Source of the DNA: Acidobacteriota bacterium
GTDB taxonomy: Bacteria > Acidobacteriota > Blastocatellia > Pyrinomonadales > Pyrinomonadaceae
Direction of reading: 5' to 3'
NCBI GenBank assembly: GCA_016718135.1
Contig: JADKEF010000004.1
Coordinates: 310,001-374,000 of the forward strand
Length of the DNA: 64,000 bases
Shown here: piece by piece, positions 9,495 to 18,161 of the stretch
Position numbering within the stretch: position 1 is the stretch's first letter
Layout: each line of letters begins with the position of its first letter
Notes under the pieces: generated by a model
What the model was told of the DNA's origin: nothing
Databases searched by the model: none
What the model saw: the letters and a program-made list of their open reading frames with translations, nothing else
Program-made: the position numbers and the translations under genes

Positions 9495-10868
9495 ATGCAC
9501 ACCTTAGATCTTGATCTTGTTGAGATGTCGCTCGACGTCATCAAATACGCGATCAACCGTATTTCCGATACCGATCCCAAGCTTGGCTTTCCGAAAAAGG
9601 CCGAGGAGCTAAAGGCCCTCGTTGGCGAGACGATCACGCCTAAGGGTATCGGCGGCGAGAAGGCATTCGCTCTTTTTAGGGACGTACTGGTAAAAGCTAG
9701 TGTTCCGATCGATCATCCCCGCCATCTGGCATTCGTCCCCGCATCTCCGACCCGGGCGGCAGTGATGTTCGATCTCGTGACCTCGGCAACGAGCGTTCAT
9801 GGGGCATTCTGGCTAGAGGGAGCTGGCTGCATTTTTGCCGAGAACCAGGCGATGGAGTGGTTGGTCTCATTGACAGAAATGCCCGCCGGAGCATTCGGTG
9901 TTTTTACAAGCGGTGGCACAGAGGCAAACCTTTCCGCAATGGTAACCGCCCGCGAATATTGGCGAGCCCGGGACAAACGCAACGCAAAAACACGTGGTAT
10001 CGTGATCGCCTCAAATGGAGCACATTCGTCGATCAAGGCAATGGCGAAGGTCATCGACGCCGATGTCCTCCTGATCGAAACCGAGAGTCGTCTTGAAAGC
10101 TCTCATTTGGGTGAGACTCTTGCACGAATGTCTGGCGGAGACCGTGCCAGGGTTTTCGCTGTGATCGCAACCGCTGGCACGACCAATGCCGGGATAATTG
10201 ACGATCTCGCTGGTATCGCAGCTATATGTGGATCAGAAGGTATTTGGTTTCACGTTGATGCCGCGTACGGTGGTGGAGCACTGGCGGCCCGTTCGGTACG
10301 CCATCAATTTAACGGGATCGAACAGGCCGACAGCGTCACGATCGACCCCCATAAGTGGCTATTTTCACCCTACGATTGCGGCGCGATCATCTACCGGAAC
10401 CCCGAACTCGCAAAAAAGGCCCACGGCCAGGAGGGTTCCTACCTCGATATTTTCAGCGATGAAGGTGCTCAGGGGTTTAATCCATCGGATTATCAGATAC
10501 AGTTAACCCGCCGCGTTCGAGGCTTGCCGTTGTGGTTCTCTTTGGCATACCACGGCACCGACAGGTACGAAAAAGCTATCGAACGCGGGATCGAGCTCGC
10601 TCAGATCGCAGGGCGATTGATCAGGGAATCCGAACATACGGAACTCGTCCGGGAACCTAGCCTCTCCTGCGTTTTGTACCGTCGAAAAGGTTGGAAACCC
10701 GAGGACTACCGGGCATGGACCTACAAGAACCACAAGTCAGGGTTCGCTCTGGTCGCTCCCACCAAATGGAGAAACCCAGAAGGTCCTGAAACTGTATCGA
10801 GATTCTGTTTTATCAACCCGGACACCACCGAACAGGACATTCGGGATATTCTATCGACGATGGTCTGA
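9495..10868 (+). CDS. Pyridoxal-phosphate-dependent (group II) amino-acid decarboxylase
   Basis: Fold-type I PLP enzyme related to aromatic-L-amino-acid and glutamate decarboxylases, releasing CO2 from an amino acid to form the amine. The HVDAAYGGGA block supplies the Asp that binds the pyridine nitrogen, and Lys287 in DPHKWLFSPYDC forms the Schiff base. ATG 9495 leaves a 41-base gap after the YwiC-like gene; upstream in-frame codons lie inside that gene and are rejected. Length, 457 residues, fits. It is followed after 41 bases by a VIT-type transporter on the same strand, so the four genes 8226-11653 may form one transcript. Which amino acid it uses cannot be read from the sequence. Confidence 0.88.
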   Translation: MHTLDLDLVEMSLDVIKYAINRISDTDPKLGFPKKAEELKALVGETITPKGIGGEKAFALFRDVLVKASVPIDHPRHLAFVPASPTRAAVMFDLVTSATSVHGAFWLEGAGCIFAENQAMEWLVSLTEMPAGAFGVFTSGGTEANLSAMVTAREYWRARDKRNAKTRGIVIASNGAHSSIKAMAKVIDADVLLIETESRLESSHLGETLARMSGGDRARVFAVIATAGTTNAGIIDDLAGIAAICGSEGIWFHVDAAYGGGALAARSVRHQFNGIEQADSVTIDPHKWLFSPYDCGAIIYRNPELAKKAHGQEGSYLDIFSDEGAQGFNPSDYQIQLTRRVRGLPLWFSLAYHGTDRYEKAIERGIELAQIAGRLIRESEHTELVREPSLSCVLYRRKGWKPEDYRAWTYKNHKSGFALVAPTKWRNPEGPETVSRFCFINPDTTEQDIRDILSTMV

Positions 10869-10909
10869 TCCTAGGGCTGAAGGTTCGGGCACATGAACCG
10901 TATATTCCT

Positions 10910-11653
10910 ATGAATCTCCGAAAGTCACAGCCGACCCTGGAACACGGGCACTCACCGGAAGCGATCTCCGCAAGACTCGCCCGAGGAACTCAACATAATT
11001 ACCTACGTGACTTTGTGTATGGCGGGATCGACGGGGCGGTGACGACCTTCGCGGTTGTGGCCGGAACCATCGGAGCGGACTTACCGACTAGGATCGTTTT
11101 GATACTCGGAGCGGCAAATCTTATTGCTGACGGATTTTCGATGGCCGCGTCTAACTTCCTTGGGACCCGGGCCGAACGTGACGATTACGATCGGCTAGCA
11201 GTAATTGAGGCGAAGCATATCGACACTGACCCGGAAGGCGAACGCGAGGAGGTCCGTCAAATATATGCGGCCAAGGGATTTGAGGGACCGGCCCTCGAAA
11301 CCATTACCGAGATCCTTACCGCCAATCGCGAACGTTGGATAAAAACAATGCTTACCGAGGAGTACGGTCTGCCGCTGGAAGTCCGCTCAGAATGGGTGGC
11401 CGCTGTTAGTACATTCGGGGCGTTTTTGCTTTGCGGATCGATCCCGCTAGTCCCCTTTGTGTTGGGAATGCAGTCTTCTTTTCCAATTTCCGCCGCCTTA
11501 ACCGGGGTTAGCTTTTTTCTGATCGGTTCATTCAAAGCGTATTGGTCAACAATTCCGTGGTGGCGATCCGGGCTCGGAACCCTTTTCGTCGGCGGCATTG
11601 CGGCCGCTCTCGCATTTCTTGCCGGATTGTTTTTGAAGAACTTGGGTTTCTGA
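10910..11653 (+). CDS. VIT1/CCC1-family iron/manganese transporter
   Basis: Integral membrane protein of the VIT family, which exchange protons for Fe2+ or Mn2+ and export or sequester the metal. The first helix carries the family motif DGAVTTFAVVAG, followed by GAANLIADGFSMAASNFLGT in the second. A Glu-rich cytoplasmic segment follows (about residues 100-155), matching the metal-binding domain of VIT1-type proteins, and then three more hydrophobic helices. Length, 247 residues, is normal. It lies last in a run of four plus-strand genes. Substrate preference between iron and manganese is not determined. Confidence 0.9.
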   Translation: MNLRKSQPTLEHGHSPEAISARLARGTQHNYLRDFVYGGIDGAVTTFAVVAGTIGADLPTRIVLILGAANLIADGFSMAASNFLGTRAERDDYDRLAVIEAKHIDTDPEGEREEVRQIYAAKGFEGPALETITEILTANRERWIKTMLTEEYGLPLEVRSEWVAAVSTFGAFLLCGSIPLVPFVLGMQSSFPISAALTGVSFFLIGSFKAYWSTIPWWRSGLGTLFVGGIAAALAFLAGLFLKNLGF

Positions 11654-11745
11654 GGCTCTCAGCCCTATTTTTGGCAAGACAATCCCAAGGCGGCGACCGT
11701 AATGTTCGCGGACGTTTCCCATCCCAGATAACACATAACGTCCAG

Positions 11746-12183
11746 CTAATACCAATCACCTACGGTGATACTCCGAATGATCCGTCCGGCGGCGACCTTT
11801 ATCGAGATCGGTTTCTTTGAGTTGCATTTGATGTCCATTCCGCACTTTACGAAATCGTTGTAATAGGCCTTTAAGCCTTCCATATCAGGCGTCGGGGCTT
11901 TTCCGCGTGGAAAAGTTCCGTAGATAAAATAACTTCCGGCAGGCAGACGCACCTCATAATTCGCGGCTCGATGATTCAGTCGAAAGCTGATCTTGGCCGC
12001 ACTCAATCGGGAACGACTCTGGTTTGAACAGTAGGTTTCTCCGCCGTTGCTCACGCATATGATCATCTCCGGCGGAATATAGTCGCTTGGATAGGTTAGT
12101 TTCCCGGCTATTCCGCCCGATTGGGCGGAAACAGAAAGAGCCAAACCGATAAATAAAAATGATAATGTCGTGAGTCTATTCAT
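11746..12183 (-). CDS. Small secreted protein of unknown function
   Basis: The 145-residue product has a clear signal peptide (MNRLTTLSFLFIGLALSVSAQ) and a mature part with four cysteines: two flank the NGGETY segment and two the GMDIK segment, so two disulfides are possible. The mature region reads as a small beta-sandwich, resembling carboxypeptidase-regulatory or Ig-like domains (GGIAGKLTYP, YEVRLPAGSYFIYGTFP), but I do not recognise a named family. An upstream AAGGAAGA supports the ATG at 12183. It lies 45 bases downstream of the DUF3160 gene on the same strand and may belong to the same transcript. Confidence 0.75.
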   Translation of the reverse strand: MNRLTTLSFLFIGLALSVSAQSGGIAGKLTYPSDYIPPEMIICVSNGGETYCSNQSRSRLSAAKISFRLNHRAANYEVRLPAGSYFIYGTFPRGKAPTPDMEGLKAYYNDFVKCGMDIKCNSKKPISIKVAAGRIIRSITVGDWY

Positions 12184-12228
12184 AATGCTCTTCTTCCTTA
12201 CCGCGGCACATGCTTATGCCAGCCTTCT

Positions 12229-14292
12229 CTAACGCCCTTTTTTGGCGGTTGACAAAAGGAACGACCCTGTCCAAATAGGAGGCGATGGCTGACGACCTGC
12301 ATTCACCATCACTTGCCATTTCTCGTCCGTCAGACGGTCTGTTGCCGGGTGAGTAAATTCGTAATAACTGAAAACCGCACCGCGGGTTAAAACTAATTTC
12401 CCCTCGACCGGAACGACGACCAAGATCTCATTGGCATGTCCGACACCTTCCTGCAAGACTCTATCGCCGCCCGTATGAACGTCCGTGATCACCGCCATAT
12501 CCTTATCGGTTTCGCTGACCAATTCCCACGTATCAGGAGCTCCGTTCATCACCGAAAGCGTTAAGTATTCTAGAGTCCCGCCCATATGTCGGATCGTCTG
12601 ATATTCTTCCGCACTCAATTTTTCATTTCTGAGCTGTTTTTCGGAGATGGTTTTGAGCTCAGTAAGTAAACCCTCAAATGACTCGAACTTGTCGTCCAGT
12701 CCCTCAGGCATCAATTTCCGGGTAGTAAGGCCTTCGCGCGACAGACGCATCATATTTATCATTCGCTCCCAGAAGACAACGTTCGGTTCAACGTACCCCT
12801 TGTACGATGCAGGTTCGTCACCGTCGCCCATTTCAGCCCCGCTCTGTTTGCCGTAAAGCACAGTGTCATGGCGAAGCTCAGCCCATGATGCGAGGGCGGT
12901 ACTGAGACATTTGTCTTCCCAGGCACCGTTTCGCATAAAGGATGGATAACCTTCCGGAGCTGGCACAAGGAGCGCTCGTAGTGAGTTGAGCCAGCTCCAA
13001 TAGAGATTCGATGTCCAGGTCTTCGATTCAAGTTTGGAAAACTGGTCGATCAGTTTCGCTCGCTCGCCTTTGTATTCAGTCCAGTTTTGCGGGTTATAGA
13101 TCTCGGGATTCAAGTCCAGAATATCGATCGCCCGATGACTTCCCAGAACCGCCATCACATCCAAACCGTCAGGAAAAACACGCTTTATAGGAACCGAAAG
13201 CTTCTGCAGTATCTCGCTGTCGGGAATATAACGTTGCCCCATTAAGCGAAACTGCACGGAGGGGTCGGGAACGACGGTTTTTCCAGGAACGATCAGTCGG
13301 CGATACTGAATCCGCGCCGGGTTAAGTTTTTCAACCGCTGCTATAAAAGCGTCGAATTTTTGGGTGTCGGCGAACGCCGCGGGAGAAGCGTTGGCTCCGA
13401 AAACTGAATCCATCGCCTGTTTCCAGACCGCCGGTGTCGCATCGTCCGATGCACCGACGTAGAAAGACGTGGGTTCGTAGATCGTCTCCCAGTCGGTAAG
13501 CGTCTTCGCCCGGTACATCGAATGGGTAAGCAGCAAGCTCTGGCGGATCTGTTCGTCAACACGCCCCGCATTAGTTTTCACCGCAAACGGGATCAACCCG
13601 TACCACATCATCGTTAGAAAATAACGTTTCAGCGTTTCGTTGCGCGTGTAATGTCCGCGCGGAATGAATTGTGAGTAATCAACTTCATAGGGGAAGATCG
13701 CGCCGACCTTCATTCCTTCGTGGCGAATTATTAGATCCACTTCCGTCCGGACCAGGGTGTCGGCTTCCGGGGGAAGTTTCTGCTGCATGCCTAGGTTCCT
13801 TGCCGCGACACCGAAATATGCAACGTTCTTGAGAGCGGCACGTTTTAGATCGGCATCGGTAACTTCTTGCCAGGTCTTGATGGAATCACTGAGCATTCGT
13901 TCGGTAAAGCGTTGCAATACGGGTGTCAGTGTTTGCTCTTCGACAGTGCGAAGCGTGAACGAAAAGAAAATATGATAAAGCTGCAACACAGAGTCCGTGC
14001 TGACGAACGACGGAATATCCTTGTAATCATTATCCTCGTAGATATGAAATAGCTGTTTTGAGCTAGTCGACGAAACGGCGAAAAGATTCTTCCCCAGCAT
14101 TGATCTCTTTTGAACGCTGAGGGGCATCTTTTGGTTGAAATGTTTTAGATTGACGATCTCTACCAACGTCGGGGACACTTTGTAGGGCTTGACGCGAGCC
14201 GTTTGCGCATTTGTGACCGTTATCGCACTGGTACTGATTGATATCGCTATGATCCAGCTATAAATAACTTTTCCCATTTCTTGTTTCATCAT
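12229..14292 (-). CDS. DUF3160 domain protein, secreted
   Basis: A 687-residue exported protein of the DUF3160 family, function unknown. The N-terminus is a signal peptide ending near TNAQ. The body includes the family-typical segments IPSFVSTDSVLQLYH (about 93-107) and, near the C-terminus, SYYEFTHPATDRLTDEKW, with many conserved Trp and Tyr residues. The start is the first of two ATGs at 14287-14292, preceded by GAGGAG. The start overlaps the stop of the upstream VCBS-like gene by four bases (ATGA), a sign of translational coupling. Third gene of a CapA / VCBS-like / DUF3160 triad. Confidence 0.88.
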   Translation of the reverse strand: MMKQEMGKVIYSWIIAISISTSAITVTNAQTARVKPYKVSPTLVEIVNLKHFNQKMPLSVQKRSMLGKNLFAVSSTSSKQLFHIYEDNDYKDIPSFVSTDSVLQLYHIFFSFTLRTVEEQTLTPVLQRFTERMLSDSIKTWQEVTDADLKRAALKNVAYFGVAARNLGMQQKLPPEADTLVRTEVDLIIRHEGMKVGAIFPYEVDYSQFIPRGHYTRNETLKRYFLTMMWYGLIPFAVKTNAGRVDEQIRQSLLLTHSMYRAKTLTDWETIYEPTSFYVGASDDATPAVWKQAMDSVFGANASPAAFADTQKFDAFIAAVEKLNPARIQYRRLIVPGKTVVPDPSVQFRLMGQRYIPDSEILQKLSVPIKRVFPDGLDVMAVLGSHRAIDILDLNPEIYNPQNWTEYKGERAKLIDQFSKLESKTWTSNLYWSWLNSLRALLVPAPEGYPSFMRNGAWEDKCLSTALASWAELRHDTVLYGKQSGAEMGDGDEPASYKGYVEPNVVFWERMINMMRLSREGLTTRKLMPEGLDDKFESFEGLLTELKTISEKQLRNEKLSAEEYQTIRHMGGTLEYLTLSVMNGAPDTWELVSETDKDMAVITDVHTGGDRVLQEGVGHANEILVVVPVEGKLVLTRGAVFSYYEFTHPATDRLTDEKWQVMVNAGRQPSPPIWTGSFLLSTAKKGR

Positions 14293-14951
14293 CTGCTCCT
14301 CATGTGATCTTTAGCCAAAAAGATCTGTTTTCTGTCAGCGTTAATTAGGATCGTGTCTTTTTTAACGTCAAGAAATCTTGCCATCTGCCATTTGCCGCGG
14401 CGCCGATCGAGCGTAAATCCAAAACTGTTCCAGTGATAGACAGCCAAACTCTTTCGTTCTTCGAGCGTCGTTTCAATTGCGATAAGTTCATCACCAGCTT
14501 CGCTATCCAGATCCGCAAATACAAAATCCGTGAATGGGCGCGATAGCGACGAGCCGAGCCATTTCGGGAAAACGGAATTGCCTGAAAAGCCATAAATGAA
14601 CAAGCAGTTATGCGGCTTTGTAAAGAACTTTGTCGCTTTGAAAACACCGACAATGATCTCGCTCCGTTCGTCACCGTCAACGTCCGCGATCTGAATTTTC
14701 CACGGTTGCCACGTCGCCGGAACGCCCTGCCATAAGAGTTTCTTGCCGCGCCGGATGTGCAAGGCCTGTTCGCGCTCACCGTCTATTTCAATTCGCTCAA
14801 CTCGCCCGTCAAGGTCCAGATCCGCTGCGATCGATTTTTTAAGAGACTCAGCACTCGCCGTGATAGGCGAGAGGCAAAACAATAAGATCAACGTGAGCGA
14901 CAGATGCCGGAAACCGCTCCTAGAATTGACTACCTTACTTAGCATTTTCAA
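14289..14951 (-). CDS. Secreted VCBS/FG-GAP-like protein
   Basis: A 220-residue exported protein with a signal peptide ending near ASA. The mature part contains calcium-loop-like repeats of the FG-GAP/VCBS type: ADLDLDGRVERIEIDG near residue 43, ADVDGDERSEIIVG near residue 90 and ADLDSEAGDELIAIE near residue 147. Three such motifs are too few for a full seven-bladed propeller, so it may be a partial propeller or assemble with a partner. The gene overlaps the upstream CapA-like gene by 17 bases and the downstream DUF3160 gene by four, so all three are very probably co-translated and may act together at the cell surface. Confidence 0.75.
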   Translation of the reverse strand: MKMLSKVVNSRSGFRHLSLTLILLFCLSPITASAESLKKSIAADLDLDGRVERIEIDGEREQALHIRRGKKLLWQGVPATWQPWKIQIADVDGDERSEIIVGVFKATKFFTKPHNCLFIYGFSGNSVFPKWLGSSLSRPFTDFVFADLDSEAGDELIAIETTLEERKSLAVYHWNSFGFTLDRRRGKWQMARFLDVKKDTILINADRKQIFLAKDHMRSR

Positions 14952-16053
14952 CGGTGTTTCCTTTTTTGCTGGTCAAATACCCATTTTCCAGCCTTGTATT
15001 AAAGTCGCCCGAAAGACGGTTCAAACGGGCCAGAATTTGATTTCGGTTTATCCCGTCGGCAAAGACTGGACGATAATTCTCTATGATGATCGGAACTGCT
15101 TCAGCAGCGACAAGACCGTGTTTACCAACTTGAAGTTTCAACAACACGCTTTCGCCGACTCGACGATTAAGTTTAACGGGTGAATCGAACAGGAAATTTC
15201 CGAGTGAATAGGCGACAATTGCCGGACTTCCTCCATTTGATCTGGTCACTAATTGAAAGCCCTGCAAGACGTGCGGGTGATGGCCCAGAACTACGTCTGC
15301 CCCGGCCGCGACGGCCGCATCGGCGAAGCGGATCTGTTCGGCGTTAGGGCGAGCGGCGTATTCCGTTCCCCAGTGAAATGAAACGATGATGACATCAGCC
15401 CTTTGGAGCGCCACTTTGATCGAGCTCGTTATATTTTCATGATTTGCAAAGGCGACGCGTGGAGATCCTTCAGCGAGTTTTCCAGGAGAGACATCGGTGA
15501 AACCCAGAAAGGCGAGCTTGATCTCGTTAATCTCAAGGTAGACCGGAGTATTTTCATCATCCTTAGATCGTCCGGCTCCGAGCCAGCGGAGATCTTCTTT
15601 TTCTAAATTATCGATCGTTTCGAGCAATCCCCTGCTCCCGCAATCGAGGCTGTGATTATTGGCCAGCGATAAAACATCAAAACTAGCCGCCCGGAGAATC
15701 TCTGCGTAGCGCGGTCTTGCCTGGAGACTATATTTCTTTTCAGCTTTCTTGCAATTATCCGTTAGAGGGTTTTCCAGATTCCCGAAAACCAGATCTGCTC
15801 CCGATAGAGCCTCAGTAACTTTTTCGAAAGGATACTTTTCTCCATATTTCTCAACCTGCCGCTGTATGCCGCGAGCGAGCAGAACGTCACCTACGGCGTT
15901 GATCTCGATCGTCGCTGGCAAAGACTGCGCGAGAGGACTTGGACCAACTAGAAGCAGAACAGCCACAACCAACCCACGTACAGCTTCATACAGTCCGCTG
16001 GATCGAATCCCCGAGACACGCAACCCTTCCGTAGATATATTTTGGGGTGTCAA
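14935..16053 (-). CDS. CapA-family (poly-gamma-glutamate synthesis-like) metallophosphatase-fold protein
   Basis: CapA/PgsA-like protein of the calcineurin-like fold, exported via an N-terminal hydrophobic segment (about residues 24-43). The conserved metal-site blocks are in order: GDVLLARGI, FGNLENPLT, LANNHSLDCG, SFHWGTEY, GHHPHVLQGF and YSLGNFLFD. Translation most likely starts at TTG 16053: AAGGAG sits seven bases upstream of it and no ATG fits as well. Homologues are linked to poly-gamma-glutamate capsule anchoring, but no capB or capC partner is present, so a role in polymer hydrolysis or transfer is only inferred. It is the first gene of the overlapping CapA / VCBS-like / DUF3160 triad. 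Confidence 0.9.
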   Translation of the reverse strand: MTPQNISTEGLRVSGIRSSGLYEAVRGLVVAVLLLVGPSPLAQSLPATIEINAVGDVLLARGIQRQVEKYGEKYPFEKVTEALSGADLVFGNLENPLTDNCKKAEKKYSLQARPRYAEILRAASFDVLSLANNHSLDCGSRGLLETIDNLEKEDLRWLGAGRSKDDENTPVYLEINEIKLAFLGFTDVSPGKLAEGSPRVAFANHENITSSIKVALQRADVIIVSFHWGTEYAARPNAEQIRFADAAVAAGADVVLGHHPHVLQGFQLVTRSNGGSPAIVAYSLGNFLFDSPVKLNRRVGESVLLKLQVGKHGLVAAEAVPIIIENYRPVFADGINRNQILARLNRLSGDFNTRLENGYLTSKKGNTVENAK

Positions 16054-16296
16054 TTGCTAACTCCTTGTTGGTCAGCCCCAATTGTCCAACCGCACTGTTA
16101 GTGAGCAATAAATGTGCCGATTTATGTAGGAGAAATTTCAGATAAATGCGGGGAACTACGAGGTCAATTTGATCGATCGCGTAATCATTCGCGCGTTACC
16201 GCGAAAAAGAACACCACTTTCTGAGCAGGGATCGTAAGTTCGGGGTTACCATAGATGACATTGGCGATGCATATCGGTAGATAGTTATCAAAGGCT

Positions 16297-17595
16297 ATGA
16301 CGGAGAGACTCAGAGATATTTGCGGTTTCGGATCGAAGGACGGCGATCTGTCGCTGGACGACCTCACTGGAATTGTTGCTGAGGCTCTGACAAACATTCC
16401 TCCGGGGTCGCGGGTTCTGGCGGTGATACCTGATAAGACTCGCGATGACAATACGCATATTCTGTTTCCGATCGCGGCAAAATTGCTTGCCGACAGACAG
16501 GTATCGAAGCTCGATGTACTGATCGCACAGGGAACCCACGCAGCGATGAATACACCCGAGAAGCTGGCGAAGATCGGGGTTCGAGACCTCAGCGAACTTC
16601 CAATAGGCTGTGACATCTTTGATCACGAATGGAATGTTGCGGATGAATTGATAAGTATCGGGACGTTATCCGCTGCCGAAGTTCGAGCAATCACAGACGG
16701 GCTTCTCGACCACTCGATCGACCTCACGATCAATAAGCGCATATCGTCAGATCATTACGATCACATTCTGGTTTTTGGGGCGACGAGCCCGCACGAGGTT
16801 GCTGGATTTTCGGGCGGAGCAAAGTATTTCTTCCCCGGTGTTTCGGGTGCTGGTCTTACAAACGCTTCGCACTGGCTCGGTGCTTTGGCGGGAATCGAGA
16901 ATACTATCGGGCGAATTGAGACGCCGATGCGCCGGATGATCGAGACAGCGGCCGATCGTATTCAGCCCGTGGTGACATGTTTTACATCAGTATGCTCCCG
17001 CGGAGAGAAAGATAAGCTGGCGACCCATGCTCTGTTTGGCGGTGACCTTCGCCTTTCAATTCGGGCGGCGGCCGCCGTCAGCCGAGATGTTCATGTCACT
17101 TACGTTCCGCGAAGATACAAACGCGTCGTCGCCATTCTTGATGAACACTATGACGAACTTTGGACGGGCGGCAAAGCTAGCTACAAGCTTGGCGGAATCA
17201 TTGAGGATGGGGGCGAGCTAATAATATTAGCACCGCATCTACGTTGTGCCTCTGACACTCACGGGAAAATGATCGAGGAATACGGATATGCACCGATCGA
17301 GCGGGTCAAGCAATTGGTTGCTGCCGATGCCGATCTGCGAGCTGATCTTTGCGTCGCCGCACACTTGGCTCATGTCGCATACGCCGGAACCAATGCATCG
17401 GCGGGGCTCGAGCCACGGTATGGGATCTCATTGGTATCGCAGATAGATGAAGAGACGTGCGGCCGTCTGAATCTGCAATACCTTGCTCCGCAAGACCTAG
17501 ATATGGCAGTTCTTGAAAACGACAGTGATACATTGATCGTGCGTCGGGCGGGCACCAAACTCTATTTGCTCAGCGACGAGGTTTTGCCGGTATGA
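16297..17595 (+). CDS. LarA-family nickel-dependent racemase/epimerase homologue
   Basis: Homologue of lactate racemase LarA, which uses a nickel-pincer nucleotide covalently bound to a lysine. All key residues are present in the right spacing: His81 in GTHAAM, His166 in PHEVAGFSGG, Lys176 ten residues later in GGAKYF and His192 sixteen further in NASHW, corresponding to His108, His174, Lys184 and His200 of L. plantarum LarA. So the enzyme should be active if the cofactor is supplied. Cofactor genes larB, larC and larE are not in the window. The family is now known to racemise or epimerise several 2-hydroxy acids, so the substrate is open. Length, 432 residues, is normal. Confidence 0.88.
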   Translation: MTERLRDICGFGSKDGDLSLDDLTGIVAEALTNIPPGSRVLAVIPDKTRDDNTHILFPIAAKLLADRQVSKLDVLIAQGTHAAMNTPEKLAKIGVRDLSELPIGCDIFDHEWNVADELISIGTLSAAEVRAITDGLLDHSIDLTINKRISSDHYDHILVFGATSPHEVAGFSGGAKYFFPGVSGAGLTNASHWLGALAGIENTIGRIETPMRRMIETAADRIQPVVTCFTSVCSRGEKDKLATHALFGGDLRLSIRAAAAVSRDVHVTYVPRRYKRVVAILDEHYDELWTGGKASYKLGGIIEDGGELIILAPHLRCASDTHGKMIEEYGYAPIERVKQLVAADADLRADLCVAAHLAHVAYAGTNASAGLEPRYGISLVSQIDEETCGRLNLQYLAPQDLDMAVLENDSDTLIVRRAGTKLYLLSDEVLPV

Positions 17596-17654
17596 GTTTC
17601 TCGATGGTCTGGTTAGAATGTCGTAAAAGAAGTATCCCTGGAGAATAGAAAGAT

Positions 17655-18158
17655 ATGAAAAAGCACTTCATCGCGTCCGTTCTTTTGCTTGTGACCCTGG
17701 CCGTCGGGGCATCGGCACAAACGCGTAAGCCATCAACGGCGGCCGGGCCGTTTGTAATCAAGACCAAGCAACAGGTTTCAGATATTCAGAACGCACTCAA
17801 GCAAAAGCCCGGCAACGCAAATGAGGACATTGTCGCCGCCACCGGGATGCAGACGCGTGTTGCGATCTTTCAGGACAAGAACCGCGTCAACGACCTGAAT
17901 GAGGTTCACGATGGCTCGGATGATATCTATTACGTTCTCGAAGGCACGGCGACATTGATGCTCGGCGGAACGCTGGTCGAACCCAACGAGATCTCGCCCG
18001 GCGAATGGCGTGCGAAAACCGCAACCGGCGGCGAGGCTGTGAAGATCAAGAAAGGCGACCTGATCTTCGTTCCTCGAGGAACACGGCATCAGCGCACTGT
18101 CACGGACAAGAAATTTGCGATGATCCTGATCAAGATATTTGAGACGAAGCAGAAATAG
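17655..18158 (+). CDS. Secreted cupin-domain protein
   Basis: A 167-residue single-domain cupin with a signal peptide ending in GASAQ. The two cupin motifs are visible: HDGSDDIYYVLEGTATLMLG with its metal-type His and Glu-like positions, and GDLIFVPRGTRHQ with the C-terminal His. An Asp/Asp pair takes the place of the usual second His of motif 1, so metal binding is probable but not certain. The stop is three bases from the start of the GH43 gene, so the two are almost surely co-transcribed, and both products are exported. Enzymatic versus sugar-binding function cannot be decided. Confidence 0.85.
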   Translation: MKKHFIASVLLLVTLAVGASAQTRKPSTAAGPFVIKTKQQVSDIQNALKQKPGNANEDIVAATGMQTRVAIFQDKNRVNDLNEVHDGSDDIYYVLEGTATLMLGGTLVEPNEISPGEWRAKTATGGEAVKIKKGDLIFVPRGTRHQRTVTDKKFAMILIKIFETKQK

Positions 18159-18161
18159 AAT

